In this document: one piece after another, positions 32,843 through 42,300 of the stretch
How the letters are laid out: each line of letters starts with the position of its first letter
How positions within the stretch are numbered: the stretch's first letter is position 1
Source: JBBQXK01 sp052387255
GTDB taxonomy: Bacteria; Pseudomonadota; Alphaproteobacteria; Rhodobacterales; Rhodobacteraceae
Length of the DNA: 64,000 nucleotides
Assembly (NCBI GenBank): GCA_052387255.1
Contig: JBQTJI010000015.1
Location: 1 to 64,000 of the forward strand
Direction of reading: 5' to 3'
Program-made: the position numbers and the translations under genes
Notes under the pieces: generated by a model
Database searches by the model: none
The model's input: the letters and a program-made list of their open reading frames with translations, nothing else
Told to the model about the DNA's origin: nothing

Positions 32843-33337
32843 CTATGCCTCTGCGGCGCGGGCAAGCGGGGTCACCGCCGTGGGCCGACCGGCCGCCAGC
32901 GGATCGTCGGCGCGCTGCACCGAGCCCTCGAAATGCGCGCCCGATTCAATGGCGATGGTCTTGTGGATGATGTCGCCTTCGACCCGCGCGGTCGAGGTCA
33001 GGCGCACCTTCAGGCCCCGGACCCGACCGATGACCCGACCGTTGACGACGATGTCGTCGGCCACGATCTCGCCCCGGATGGTCGCGCTTTCGCCCACCGT
33101 CAGCAGATGCGCGCGGATGTCGCCCTCGACCGTGCCTTCCACCTGGATGTCGCCGGTGGTGCGCATGTTGCCGGTGATCACCAGATCCGACGACAGGATC
33201 GAGGCCGCCGGTTTGACGCCCGGCTTGGTCGGCGCAAAGTCCATCGTCGGTTTGGCAAGTGCAGTGTCGGGCATCCGGGGCTTCTCGGCTTCGGCCTGCT
33301 TGGGACCGGGTTCGTTGATACGGCTCTTAGAAAACAT
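32843..33337 (-). CDS. Bactofilin family polymer-forming cytoskeletal protein
   Basis: A 164-residue bactofilin (DUF583) with a Pro/Lys-rich N-terminal tail of about 45 residues, a right-handed beta-helix core from SILSSDLVITGNMRTTGDIQVEG to about residue 140 and a short tail. Bactofilins self-assemble without nucleotide and position cell-wall enzymes. The start lies 11 bases inside the 3' end of the M23 peptidase gene, so the two are co-translated. M23 peptidase plus bactofilin pairs shape cells in Helicobacter, Caulobacter relatives and others. Confidence 0.92.
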   Translation of the reverse strand: MFSKSRINEPGPKQAEAEKPRMPDTALAKPTMDFAPTKPGVKPAASILSSDLVITGNMRTTGDIQVEGTVEGDIRAHLLTVGESATIRGEIVADDIVVNGRVIGRVRGLKVRLTSTARVEGDIIHKTIAIESGAHFEGSVQRADDPLAAGRPTAVTPLARAAEA

Positions 33338-34670
33338 CTCTGGCTGCCCTGATGAAGGTCATGGGGTTCACGGCGCGTCCATTGTGCAGGACTTCGTAGT
33401 GAAGATGGGTGCCGGTCGACCGGCCTGAGGAACCCATATCACCGATCCGGTCCCCGCGCGACACTTTTTGCCCCTGGGACACGCGGATTTGGCTCATGTG
33501 CGCGAACCGCGTGACCAGACCGAAGCCGTGGTCGATGCGGACCGAACGGCCATAGCCGCCGTCCCAGCCGGCGAAACTGACCACGCCTTCGGCACCGGCA
33601 TAGATCGGTGTGCCGGACGCTCCAGCAAAATCGGCCCCCTCGTGCATCCGCGTGCCGGCCCCCTTTGGGTCGCGGCGATAACCGAACCCGCTGGTAAAGC
33701 GGAACGCCGCCTTGACCGGCATCGCCAGCGGAAGCTTTCCGGCGGCGATGCGGTACATGTTCATCCGGTCCAGACCCTGCAGGATCGCGGCCGCCCGTGC
33801 CGAGTCGGGTGAGGCGACGGCGCTGCCCGAGGTCGACAGCGTCAGGGGGATCAGCGGGCCGCCCTGGCCCGAATAACCGCGCCGGACCGATTCCAGCAAG
33901 TCGTCGGGCGAAAGTCCGACCTCGCGGAACATCCGGTCGAGCGGCTCCATCGACACCGTCACCGCCTCTTCCAACTGGGCAAAGATCGCGTCGTTCCGGG
34001 CCTCCATCGCGCGCTTCTCGGCCATCACGGCCGTCGTCTCGTCGCGCGCTTCCTGTGCGATGCCCGCCATCGCGTCGCGCTCTTCGGCGGTGCCCGCCAG
34101 CGCGTCGGTCAGGATGCCCAACGTTGCCGTCGTGTCGCGCAGGCGGCTGTCGCCGGTGCGCCCCGACCCCGTCTCGCGCCGCAGGGTGGCGGCCAGAAGT
34201 GCCGCCTCGCCGCGCGCCTCGTCACGTTCCTTCATGGTGCGGCGCAGGGTGTTCTGGATCACGTCGATGCCGGTGGACAGCTCCTTGCGGCTTTCCTCGG
34301 ACGCCAGCAGGCGCGCCTGCATCTTGGACACTTCGGCCAGCGCCAGGTTGAAGCGTTCCTGCGCGCGCACCGCCTCGTCCGCGCGCAGGTCGCGGTCGGC
34401 GGACAGCGCCGTCATCCGCGTTTCATACAGGCCCTGCTGGCGCTGCACCTGTTCGCGGGCATCGCCCGCACCGATCGAATCCATCAGCAGGATCGCCGTC
34501 GCCACCAGCGTCCAGCCCAGGACCAGCGCGCCGCCGACCGTGCCCGCCGCCTGCACGACGGGGGTCAGGCGGATGAACCGAGTCTCGATGTCGGATTTCA
34601 GGAACAGCCGCTGTTCGGGAAAGCGGCGCTCAAGCGCCGCGCTGACGCGGTAGGAGAGGCGTTTCAGCAC
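33327..34670 (-). CDS. M23 family metallopeptidase with coiled coil (LmdC-like)
   Basis: A 447-residue inner-membrane-anchored murein endopeptidase candidate. One transmembrane helix (about residues 43-65) follows a short cytosolic N-terminus; a long coiled coil spans about 70-260; the LytM/M23 domain lies at about 320-440. Zinc residues can be read as H and D in MHEGADF and the H-x-H of THLHYEVL. The set of LytM motifs is complete, so the enzyme is probably active. It overlaps the bactofilin gene and is probably its partner in localised wall remodelling. Confidence 0.92.
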   Translation of the reverse strand: MLKRLSYRVSAALERRFPEQRLFLKSDIETRFIRLTPVVQAAGTVGGALVLGWTLVATAILLMDSIGAGDAREQVQRQQGLYETRMTALSADRDLRADEAVRAQERFNLALAEVSKMQARLLASEESRKELSTGIDVIQNTLRRTMKERDEARGEAALLAATLRRETGSGRTGDSRLRDTTATLGILTDALAGTAEERDAMAGIAQEARDETTAVMAEKRAMEARNDAIFAQLEEAVTVSMEPLDRMFREVGLSPDDLLESVRRGYSGQGGPLIPLTLSTSGSAVASPDSARAAAILQGLDRMNMYRIAAGKLPLAMPVKAAFRFTSGFGYRRDPKGAGTRMHEGADFAGASGTPIYAGAEGVVSFAGWDGGYGRSVRIDHGFGLVTRFAHMSQIRVSQGQKVSRGDRIGDMGSSGRSTGTHLHYEVLHNGRAVNPMTFIRAARDVF

Positions 34671-34904
34671 GGTGTCGGTCCTGCCCAGTTGCTCTGTTCC
34701 AGGGTGCGCAATGGGTTGCGCGCCGCTGTTCCCCGCGACAAGCGATATTGTTCCCTGCCCCCTGCCGCAACACGGCAGTTCCAGGGTGCCCGCCGATCCG
34801 CCGCAATGCCCGGTTGTTGGGCGAAATTCTGCCGATCACGGCCCCCGATCTTCGGTTTTCAGGGGTCCCGCGGTTCGGCCGTCGGGCTGGCAAGGTCCCG
34901 ATGG

Positions 34905-35723
34905 TCAGGCCTCGTCCGCCAGCGGCCAGTAGAAATCGGGGGGCAACCCGGCCTCGGCGCGCTTTTCGGTGTTGAAGGGCGGCTTCAGCGTGCCGTGGAA
35001 GTGGTGGCGGACAAGGGCATGGAAGGTCTCCTTCGGATCCAGCCCGTCGCGGCCGCACAGCCAGTTGAACCATTTCGCGCCATAGGCGACATGCCCGACG
35101 TCTTCGGCATAGATCGTGGTCAGCGCGGCCACCGCCTGCGCGTCGCCCGCGCCCTGGAACAGCGCGATCATGCCCGGCGTCACGTCCAGCCCCCGCGCCT
35201 CGAGCACCATGGGCACGACGGCCAGGCGGGCCAGGTGGTCGGTCGCGGTGTCCTCGGCGGCGCGCCACAGCCCCTCATGCGCGGGAAGCGCGCCGTAGTT
35301 GCTGCCGCGCGCTTCAAGACAGTCGCACAGAAGGTTGAAATGCTTCGATTCCTCGTCCGCCGCCCTGACCCAGTCGTCGTAGTAGCCGGGCGGCATCGGC
35401 ACGTCGCAGAAGCGCGCGATGATGTCCCAGTGCAGATCGACCGCATTCAGTTCGATATGGGCCACGGCATGCAGCAAGGCGATGCGCCCCGCAGGTGTGC
35501 CGGGGCCGCGACGGGGCATGTCGCGGGGGGACAGCAGCAGCGGATGGTCCGGGCGGGCGGGCTTGGCGGGTGGCAGCGACCGACCGACGGGCAGCGGCGC
35601 ACCGGCGGCACGGGCGGCGAACCAGGCGGCGGCATGGCGGTGCGACAGGGCGGTCTTGGCGCGACCGTCGGCGGTCGCCAGCACCTCGACCGCCATCGCG
35701 GTCAGCGTTGTCTGGTCGGGCAT
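34905..35723 (-). CDS. DUF455 family ferritin-like protein
   Basis: A 272-residue four-helix-bundle protein. Candidate di-iron ligands include Glu/His in AVAHIELNAVDLHWD, Glu and His in ADEESKHFNLL, and Glu/His in YAEDVGHVAYG, matching the E-x2-H pattern of ferritin-like oxygenases such as MiaE relatives. Function is unknown. The ATG at 35723 is chosen over a GTG 9 bases upstream. It lies between the M23 gene (234-base gap, no feature recognised) and a palindromic repeat. Confidence 0.8.
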   Translation of the reverse strand: MPDQTTLTAMAVEVLATADGRAKTALSHRHAAAWFAARAAGAPLPVGRSLPPAKPARPDHPLLLSPRDMPRRGPGTPAGRIALLHAVAHIELNAVDLHWDIIARFCDVPMPPGYYDDWVRAADEESKHFNLLCDCLEARGSNYGALPAHEGLWRAAEDTATDHLARLAVVPMVLEARGLDVTPGMIALFQGAGDAQAVAALTTIYAEDVGHVAYGAKWFNWLCGRDGLDPKETFHALVRHHFHGTLKPPFNTEKRAEAGLPPDFYWPLADEA

Positions 35724-35793
35724 GGCCTGCACTGCAATGGCGCGTCCCGACCGGCCTTATGGCCTGTCGCCTTCTTTCAGGTTCATCCCATGA

Positions 35794-35873
35794 CCGGTCG
35801 CCCCGGCGAAGGCCGGGGCCCCGAGGGTTTGCGCGCAGGGGATCGAGGTCCCGGCCTTCGCCGGGACGACCGG
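35794..35873. repeat. Palindromic repeat with GGCGAAGGCCGGG core
   Basis: A 28-base arm at 35794-35821, containing CCCCGGCGAAGGCCGGGG, is inverted at 35846-35873 (CCCGGCCTTCGCCGGG) with three or four mismatches. Each arm is also self-complementary. It sits in the gap between the DUF455 and caspase-like genes and looks like a dispersed intergenic element rather than a gene-specific terminator. Confidence 0.7.
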
Positions 35874-35971
35874 GCCGGATGGCGATGCCGTGAATCACAT
35901 TGGTCGCGATACGCCCTAGGCCGGTCGGTCCGTCATGGCAACACCCCGCGAAGCCACAGCCCCGCGTGGTG

Positions 35972-38281
35972 TCAGTACAGGTCGGGCCGGGTGGGCCGGG
36001 CCTGCCAGTACAGCCGCGCCGCCAGCATCAGGCGGTCGCGCGGGGTGTCGCCGGTGGCCATCAGGCCCGCCGCCGCGGCCCGCGCCGCAAGGGGGGCCAG
36101 GGTGGCGGGTCCCGCCGCGCCATCGACCTCCAGCCGCTCGCCCAGTTCGTTCAGGATCAGTTGCAGCCCTGCGTCCAGCGCCTTGCGGTTCAGCCCGTTC
36201 AGCACCTTGTCGGCCATCTTCGCAGCCTCGGCGTCGGGCAGGAGTGCTGCCTTGGCCGCCCGCACGGCGGCATCGCCGGGGGTCAGTCCCGCAACCTTGC
36301 CATCCAGGATGATGTCGGCGCCGTTGGCCCCGCCCCAGCCGTCGCCGCGCGCCAGGCCCAGGTCATAATACGCCACCGCGCGGGCGGCATCGGCATCGCC
36401 CAGTTGCCCGCGCATCGCCATCCGCCCGAGCGTCGCGGGCGATTTGGGGTGGCCCCCGGCGGCAGCCTGTTCGAAATAGGCTGCGGCCTTGGCAAAATCG
36501 GGCTCGTTGCCGTCCAGGCCGTACAGCGCCACGAAACCCAGGTTGTGCATGCCGTAAATGTCGCCCCGGTCGAACGAGGCGCGCAGATAGGTCATGCCAC
36601 GATCAGGCTGGTAGTGGTCGCTGTCCTTGGTCAGGAAATAGATGCCGAGTTCGTTCATCGCATAGGTGTGGCCCAGTTCTGCCGCCCGGTCTAAAAGGTC
36701 GAACCCGCGCTGCCGTTCGGCCGCCGTCTGGCCGTCGCGCAGCATGCGCAGGCCGCGCGCGTGGATGGCATAGGGGTCGCCCGCCGCGATGCCCTGTTCC
36801 AGAAGGTCGATCGCGCGGACCAGGTCCTGCGGGATCGCAAACAGGCTGCGGTCCAGCCGGTCGGTCATCAGAAGATAGGCCTCGGCCTGCAGCGACCGGG
36901 TATGCCCCGCCGCCCCTGCCGCACGGAAACTGTCCAGCGCCCCAACGAAATCGCCCGCCGCCTGCTGCGCCCGGCCCAGCTGGTGGCGGAACCGGGGGGT
37001 ATCGGGGTCGCGCTCGACCGCCGCGCGGCAGGCGGCCAGCGCCGCCTTCACCTCGATCTCGTTCGGCAGCCGGTACAGGCCCACACCCTGCAGGTCCAGC
37101 GGATCGCCCGCCTGCACGTCGCAGGGGTCGGCGGGCAGGTCCAGGTCCACCGTGACCAGTTCGCGCGCGCCGGGCGGGCCGGTCTCGACCGTCACACGGT
37201 CGCGGTGGCCGAAGCCGGCGGTATCGGCCATGTTCCGTTCGCGCAGGTCGGGGCGGTAGTACAGGCTTTGCCCGCCGTCCAGCACCGCGATCTCGCCATT
37301 CGTGGGCAGTCCGGTCACGACCGCCCCTTCAAGCGCCTGCGTCCGCAGGTTGAACAGCGCCGGGGCAAGGTCGACCATGCGGTCGAAGGTCGCGTTCGCG
37401 GTCAGCGCGACGGGGGCCGTGCCGCGCGATGCAGTGCCGGCCGAGACCGGGACGGGCGCCGTCAGGAACGTGTCGTCGCCGGTCTGGCCGAAGGCAAAGG
37501 GCTGCGCCAGCGTCGAGCTTGACCACGGCGTCTGCGCCCCGCTGGTCGCGGCCACCACCATGTCGCGCACGCCGATCAGGATCTCGGGCAGGTCGCCTTC
37601 CGGCGCGGCCGAGACCGCGTTCATCAGCGCGGCGGTATAGGGGCTGTTGCCGCCGGGCGGACCATCGACCGCGACCTGCCCGGGGGACGATGAAAAGGCG
37701 ACCAGCGAATTCAGCACGCTCTCGAAAGGCCCGAAGCCGGTCTGCGTCTCGGCCAGCGTGGCGTTCAGGTCGGTGGCCAGGCGGACGCCCGGAAAGGGGT
37801 TGCTGCGGCAGGCATCGACGAACACGACATGCACGCTGGCGCGGGCGGCCAGGCTGTCGATCACCCGGTCCAGCGTGATGGCATAGGCCGCAAGGTCGCC
37901 GGGGCTGGCAAAGGCGGCATCGGTCGGCAACAGGAAGTTGCGGTTGCCCACCTGCAGCCCGTGGCCCGCGTAGAAGAACACGACCTCGGACCCCAGCGGC
38001 AGGTTCAAGAGCGACTCGCGCAGCAGCGTCTCGAACGCGCGGCGGTCGAGGTTCTCGCCATGGCGCACGTCGAACCCGTACAGGCGCAGGAAGTCGGCCA
38101 TGTCGGCGGCATCGCGCGCGGCGTTCGGCAGGTCTTCGACGCGGTCATAGTCCTGGTTGCCGATGACAATGGCGACGCGGGCAGGGACCAGCAGGCCCGT
38201 GTCGTCAGCCTGCGCCGGGCCGACAGACCCCAGTGCCGCGAACAGGGCCGCTGCCCGCAGCCGTGCCGACCGGTGCAGCAC
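35972..38281 (-). CDS. Periplasmic caspase-like (peptidase C14) protein with Sel1-like repeats
   Basis: A 769-residue protein with a signal peptide ending GPAQA at residue 25. A caspase-fold p20-like domain spans about 32-265, with the catalytic dyad His107 in FFYAGHG and Cys158 in FVDACRS. A middle region of about 280-430 includes strand-rich spacer sequence, and TPR/Sel1-like helical repeats fill about 430-680 (for example YAMNELGIYF, YGMHNLGFVALYG, SPATLGRMAMRG). The start is GTG, 2 bases after the stop of a Gly-rich lipoprotein gene, so both are one operon. Bacterial caspase homologues are linked to signalling, defence or cell death; the role of an exported Sel1 fusion is unknown. Confidence 0.88.
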   Translation of the reverse strand: MLHRSARLRAAALFAALGSVGPAQADDTGLLVPARVAIVIGNQDYDRVEDLPNAARDAADMADFLRLYGFDVRHGENLDRRAFETLLRESLLNLPLGSEVVFFYAGHGLQVGNRNFLLPTDAAFASPGDLAAYAITLDRVIDSLAARASVHVVFVDACRSNPFPGVRLATDLNATLAETQTGFGPFESVLNSLVAFSSSPGQVAVDGPPGGNSPYTAALMNAVSAAPEGDLPEILIGVRDMVVAATSGAQTPWSSSTLAQPFAFGQTGDDTFLTAPVPVSAGTASRGTAPVALTANATFDRMVDLAPALFNLRTQALEGAVVTGLPTNGEIAVLDGGQSLYYRPDLRERNMADTAGFGHRDRVTVETGPPGARELVTVDLDLPADPCDVQAGDPLDLQGVGLYRLPNEIEVKAALAACRAAVERDPDTPRFRHQLGRAQQAAGDFVGALDSFRAAGAAGHTRSLQAEAYLLMTDRLDRSLFAIPQDLVRAIDLLEQGIAAGDPYAIHARGLRMLRDGQTAAERQRGFDLLDRAAELGHTYAMNELGIYFLTKDSDHYQPDRGMTYLRASFDRGDIYGMHNLGFVALYGLDGNEPDFAKAAAYFEQAAAGGHPKSPATLGRMAMRGQLGDADAARAVAYYDLGLARGDGWGGANGADIILDGKVAGLTPGDAAVRAAKAALLPDAEAAKMADKVLNGLNRKALDAGLQLILNELGERLEVDGAAGPATLAPLAARAAAAGLMATGDTPRDRLMLAARLYWQARPTRPDLY

Positions 38282-38283
38282 CG

Positions 38284-38628
38284 TCAGCCCCAGCCGCCGC
38301 CACCATCGCCGCCGCCGTCGCCGCCACCGTCACCCCCGCCATCGCCGCCGCCGCTGGAGCCACCGCCGTCAGAGCCGCCGCTGGAACCCCCTCCGTCAGA
38401 GCCACGACTTCCGTCGCCGCCGCTGCCGGTGCGTTCGGCAAGGGGTGCGGCAACAGCCTTGGGTGCCTTGCGCGCGACCGGTGTCGCCACAAAGGCCGGG
38501 CAGCCCCCGGCAGGTTGCGCATAGACGGCACCCGACGGGTCGGTGCAGGTCTGGACAGGGGTAGTCATCTGGCAGGCGGTCAGGGTCAGTGATGCGGCAA
38601 GACCCAGTGAAATCGGAAATCTTTGCAT
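38284..38628 (-). CDS. Small Gly-rich lipoprotein
   Basis: A 114-residue protein with a lipoprotein signal (SLGLAASLTLTAC, lipobox LTAC, lipidated Cys near residue 19), a short Cys-containing segment (QTCTDPSGAVYAQPAGGCP) and a tail of about 45 residues made almost only of Gly, Ser and Asp in GGGD/GGGS units. The tail resembles Gly-rich low-complexity sequence rather than true RTX nonapeptides. It lies 2 bases upstream of the caspase-like gene and probably forms an envelope complex or substrate pair with it; that is inference. Confidence 0.75.
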   Translation of the reverse strand: MQRFPISLGLAASLTLTACQMTTPVQTCTDPSGAVYAQPAGGCPAFVATPVARKAPKAVAAPLAERTGSGGDGSRGSDGGGSSGGSDGGGSSGGGDGGGDGGGDGGGDGGGGWG

Positions 38629-38739
38629 GGAAACACCTCGGGTAGATCAACTGGCATCAGGATGCGCCCTTGGCCCGCCGCCGCAACGATTCGTTTCGGC
38701 GACCGGGTCGCCGCCGGCGGGCTTTGGCCGGCGCGACCG

Positions 38740-39219
38740 TCACAGGCTGCGGGCGGCGTCCAGCACCTCGTCCGCGTGGCCCTTGACGCTGACGCGTGGC
38801 CAGATGCGGGCGACGTTGCCGCCTGCGTCGATCAGCACCGTCGTCCGCTCGACCCCCATGTAGGTCTTGCCGTACATGCTTTTCTCGACCCAGACGCCAT
38901 AGTCCTCGCAGACATGGCCGGCCTCGTCCGATGCCAGGATGATGCGCAGCCCGTGCTTCTTGCAGAACTTGTCATGCGCCTTGACGCTGTCCTTGGACAC
39001 GCCGATGACCTGGGTGTCGGCGGCATGGAACTGGTCCAGCCGCGAGGTGAAATCCAGCGCCTCGGTGGTGCAGCCGGGGGTGTCGTCCTTGGGGTAGAAG
39101 TACAGCACGACCTTGGCCCCCCGCAGCGACGACAGGGTGATGTCGGTGCCGCCGTCGCGCGGCAGGGTGAAGTCGGGGGCGGGCTGGCCTGGGGTCAGGG
39201 GCGTGGCGGTCTGGGGCAT
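38740..39219 (-). CDS. bcp: Thioredoxin-dependent peroxiredoxin Bcp (beta type)
   Basis: Cytosolic peroxidase of the BCP/PrxQ family, 159 residues. The peroxidatic Cys50 lies in DDTPGCTTEALDF. The +5 Cys of the alpha type is missing, but Cys86 in DKFCKKHG is 36 residues away, the spacing of beta-type BCPs with a resolving Cys in helix 3. GGAG lies about 9 bases upstream of the ATG at 39219. It stands between the lipoprotein gene and a short tandem repeat. Confidence 0.93.
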   Translation of the reverse strand: MPQTATPLTPGQPAPDFTLPRDGGTDITLSSLRGAKVVLYFYPKDDTPGCTTEALDFTSRLDQFHAADTQVIGVSKDSVKAHDKFCKKHGLRIILASDEAGHVCEDYGVWVEKSMYGKTYMGVERTTVLIDAGGNVARIWPRVSVKGHADEVLDAARSL

Positions 39220-39248
39220 CGGCGGGTCTCCGGTCACAATGTGATGAT

Positions 39249-39290
39249 GGCCTTGGGGGATGAGGGCCTTGGGGGATGACGGCCTTGGTG
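39249..39290. repeat. Short tandem repeat upstream of bcp
   Basis: A 16-base unit, GGCCTTGGGGGATGAG, occurs at 39249-39264, again at 39265-39280 with its last base changed, and in part (10 bases) at 39281-39290. It lies between the bcp start and the AsmA-like gene on the other strand. No function is evident; it could vary in copy number between strains. Confidence 0.7.
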
Positions 39291-39375
39291 TTCTAGTTGC
39301 CTTCGGGCAGAGTTAAAGGCAACCCCGCCACAGACCGGGGCATGTCGGCGGGATGGCGGAGGTGGCAGGGGGCGG

Positions 39376-42300
39376 ATGGACGGGGATCGGGCCAGCACGG
39401 GGGTGGCGGGCAGGCCGGCCGCAGGCCGCGCCGAGCCTGACGTGCTGTCCGGCAGCGACGCGACCGGTTCCGGTCGCGCGCCGCGCCTGACGCTGCGGCC
39501 GGTGGATGGTGATGACGGGAATGGCGGCGACGTGGTGGCCCGTGATGCGGTGGCCGACGATGGGGCCGACGCAATCGGCGATGACGGTGGCGATGCCGGC
39601 ACCGACCCCGGTCCGCCCGCCGGTCCCGGCCCCCAGAAGCCTGCCCGCCCGACGATGGGCCAGCGGCGGCGTGCGCGGCGCATCGCGCGGGCCGAGCGGC
39701 CCGTGGGCGGTCCCTGGGTCATCGTCACGGTCATCCTGGTGCTGTTCGGCCTGGGCTTCGGCGCGCTGGCCCTGACCGGCAAGCCGGTGCGCCTGCCGGT
39801 CTGGCTGGTGGCCGAGGCCGAGGCGCGGCTGAACCGGGTGATGGCCGACCTGCCGATGGCGCAGGGGCTGGCGGCTGGGCGCGCGGGCGGCGGGGCGGCG
39901 GCGCTGTCGATCGGCGGTGCCGTCCTGTTCATCGACCGCGGCGACTGGACCCCGCGCCTGCTGCTCGAGGATCTGCGCCTGTTGCAGCCGGGCGGCAGCG
40001 CCGTCCTCAGCCTGCCCGAGGCGCGCTTTGCCGTCGACCCCGCCGCGCTGGTCCGGGGCCAGGTGCGGCTGACCTCGGTGCGGCTGGTGGGGGGACGGAT
40101 GGTGCTGCGCCGCCTGCCCGACGGGCGGTTCGACCTGGCCTTCGGCGGGCAGATGCCGGCGCTGACCTTCGACACGCTGGCCGGCCTTCTGGATGCCGCC
40201 GATGCGGCCTTCGGGTCCGCCGCGCTGGCCAGCCTCGATCGCATCGAGGCCGAGGCGCTGACCCTGACCCTGCAGGACCAGCGCGCGGGCCGGACCTGGG
40301 ACATGGGCGACGGGCGGCTGACGGTCGAACGCCGCGCGGACGGGCTGGCGGCGGAACTGGCGCTGTCGCTGGTCGGCGGGGCCTCGACGCCTGCCCAGGC
40401 GCGCCTGACCGTGGTGACCGAGGCGCAGGGGTCCGCCGCGCGCATCGGCGTGGCGGTCGACCGGGTGGCGGCGGCGGACATCGCGCTGCAGGCACCGGGC
40501 CTGGCCTGGCTGGGCGTGCTCGAGGCCGAGGTGTCGGGCGACTTTGCCGCCGAGTTCAACGCGGCGGGCGAGGTGGCGGGGCTCGAGGCCACGCTGGCGC
40601 TGGGGGCGGGCGCGCTGCGCCCCGCCGAAGGGGCCCCGCCGGTGCCGTTCAGCCGGGTCGCGCTGTCCTTCGGGTTCGATCCCTTGCGCGAACGGGTGAC
40701 CTTGCGCGAACTGGCGGTGGACAGCGCCACGCTGCGGCTGGCCGCGACCGGCCATGCCGACCTGCCGGGCGTGCGCCGGGGTTTGCCCGACACGGCCATC
40801 GCCCAGATCGCGGTGCGGCAGATGCGGTTCGATCCCGAGGGGCTGTTTGAGGCCCCGGCAGAGTTCAGCGGGGGCGCGGTGGACCTGCGCCTGCGCCTGC
40901 GCCCTTTCTCGGTCGAGATCGGGCAGGCCACCCTTCTGGACGGCGACCGGACGCTGACCGCCAAGGGCCGCATCCAGGCCCTGGCCGAGGGGTGGAGCGT
41001 CGCCGTCGACGTGGCGCTGGATGCCATCGGCCATGACCGGCTGGTGGCGCTGTGGCCCTTGCAGGCGGTGCCCCGGACGCGGGCCTGGGCGGTGCGCAAC
41101 TTTCAGGAAGGCACGCTGCTGAACGTCAAGGCAGCGCTGCGCAGCGCCCCGGGGACCGAGCCGAAACTGGCCCTGACCTATGACTTCAGCGGCGCGGGCG
41201 TGCGCTTCATGCCGACGCTGCCCCCGGTCGAAGGGGGCCACGGCTATGCCGTTCTGGAAGGTCTGCGCTATACCGTCGTGCTGGACGACGGTCATGTCAC
41301 GGCCCCGGCGGGCGGCGCGCTGGATGTGTCGGGGTCGGTCTTCGTGGTGCCCGACGTTACCGAGGTGCCCGCCACGGGCGAGATCACGCTGCAAAGCCGG
41401 GGGTCGCTGACGGCGACGCTGGCGCTGCTGGACCAGCCGCCCTTTGGCTTCATCAGCAAGGCCGGGCAGCGGGTGGACCTGGGGGCCGGGCAGGTGACCG
41501 CCGGGGCCACGCTGCGCCTGCCCCTGATCGGCAAGGCGCAGCCGTCGCAGATCGAATGGCGCGTGGCGGGGCGGATCGCGGATTTCCGCTCGGACGTGCT
41601 GGTGCCGGGGCGGACGCTGACCGCGCCCGCGCTGACGGTGACGGCGGACAAGGGCGCGCTGGTGATCGCGGGCGCGGGGCAATTGCAGGGCGTGCCCTTC
41701 GATGCAACCTACCGCCAGCCGCTGGGGGCGGGCGGCAACGGCGGGGCGCGGGTGACGGGGACGGTCGAGATGTCGCAGGGGGCCGCGGGGCGGCTGCGCC
41801 TGGGTCTGCCCGAACGGCTGATGTCGGGCACCGCCACGGGCGAGATCGACGTGACGCTGGCCAGGGGTCGACCGCCCGAGTTGCGCCTGACCTTGGGCCT
41901 GCAGGGCCTTGGCCTGTCGATCCCCGAGCTTGGCTGGTCCAAGGCGCGGGCCGCGCGGGGCACGCTGGCGGTCGCGGCCACGCTGTCCACCCCCGCCGCC
42001 ATCACCGACCTGTCGCTCAAGGCCGAGGGGCTGGAGGCCCGGGGCACCGTGTCGCTGCGCGGCGACGGATCGCTCGACCAGTTCCGCCTGTCACGGCTGC
42101 GGGTGGGGTCCTGGCTCGACGCCACGGCGCGGCTGACGGGGCAGGGGGCGGGACGGACGCCGCGCGTGGCGCTGACCGGCGGCACCCTGGACATCCGGCG
42201 GCTGCCTGGCGGCGGGCAGGGCGGCGGCGGGCCGTTGTCGCTGTCGCTCGACCGCGTGGTGCTCAGCGATACCATCACGCTGACCGGCGTTGCCGCCGAC

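Noticed and set aside
38290..38430. CCGCCGCC-type repeats that might look like a CRISPR or tandem DNA array
   Set aside because: They are the codons of the Gly-rich tail of the lipoprotein; units are irregular, lack spacers and stay in frame.
39313..41682. Long open frames antisense to the AsmA-like gene
   Set aside because: Same GC-driven shadow effect; low-complexity translation with no domain, start site or promoter.
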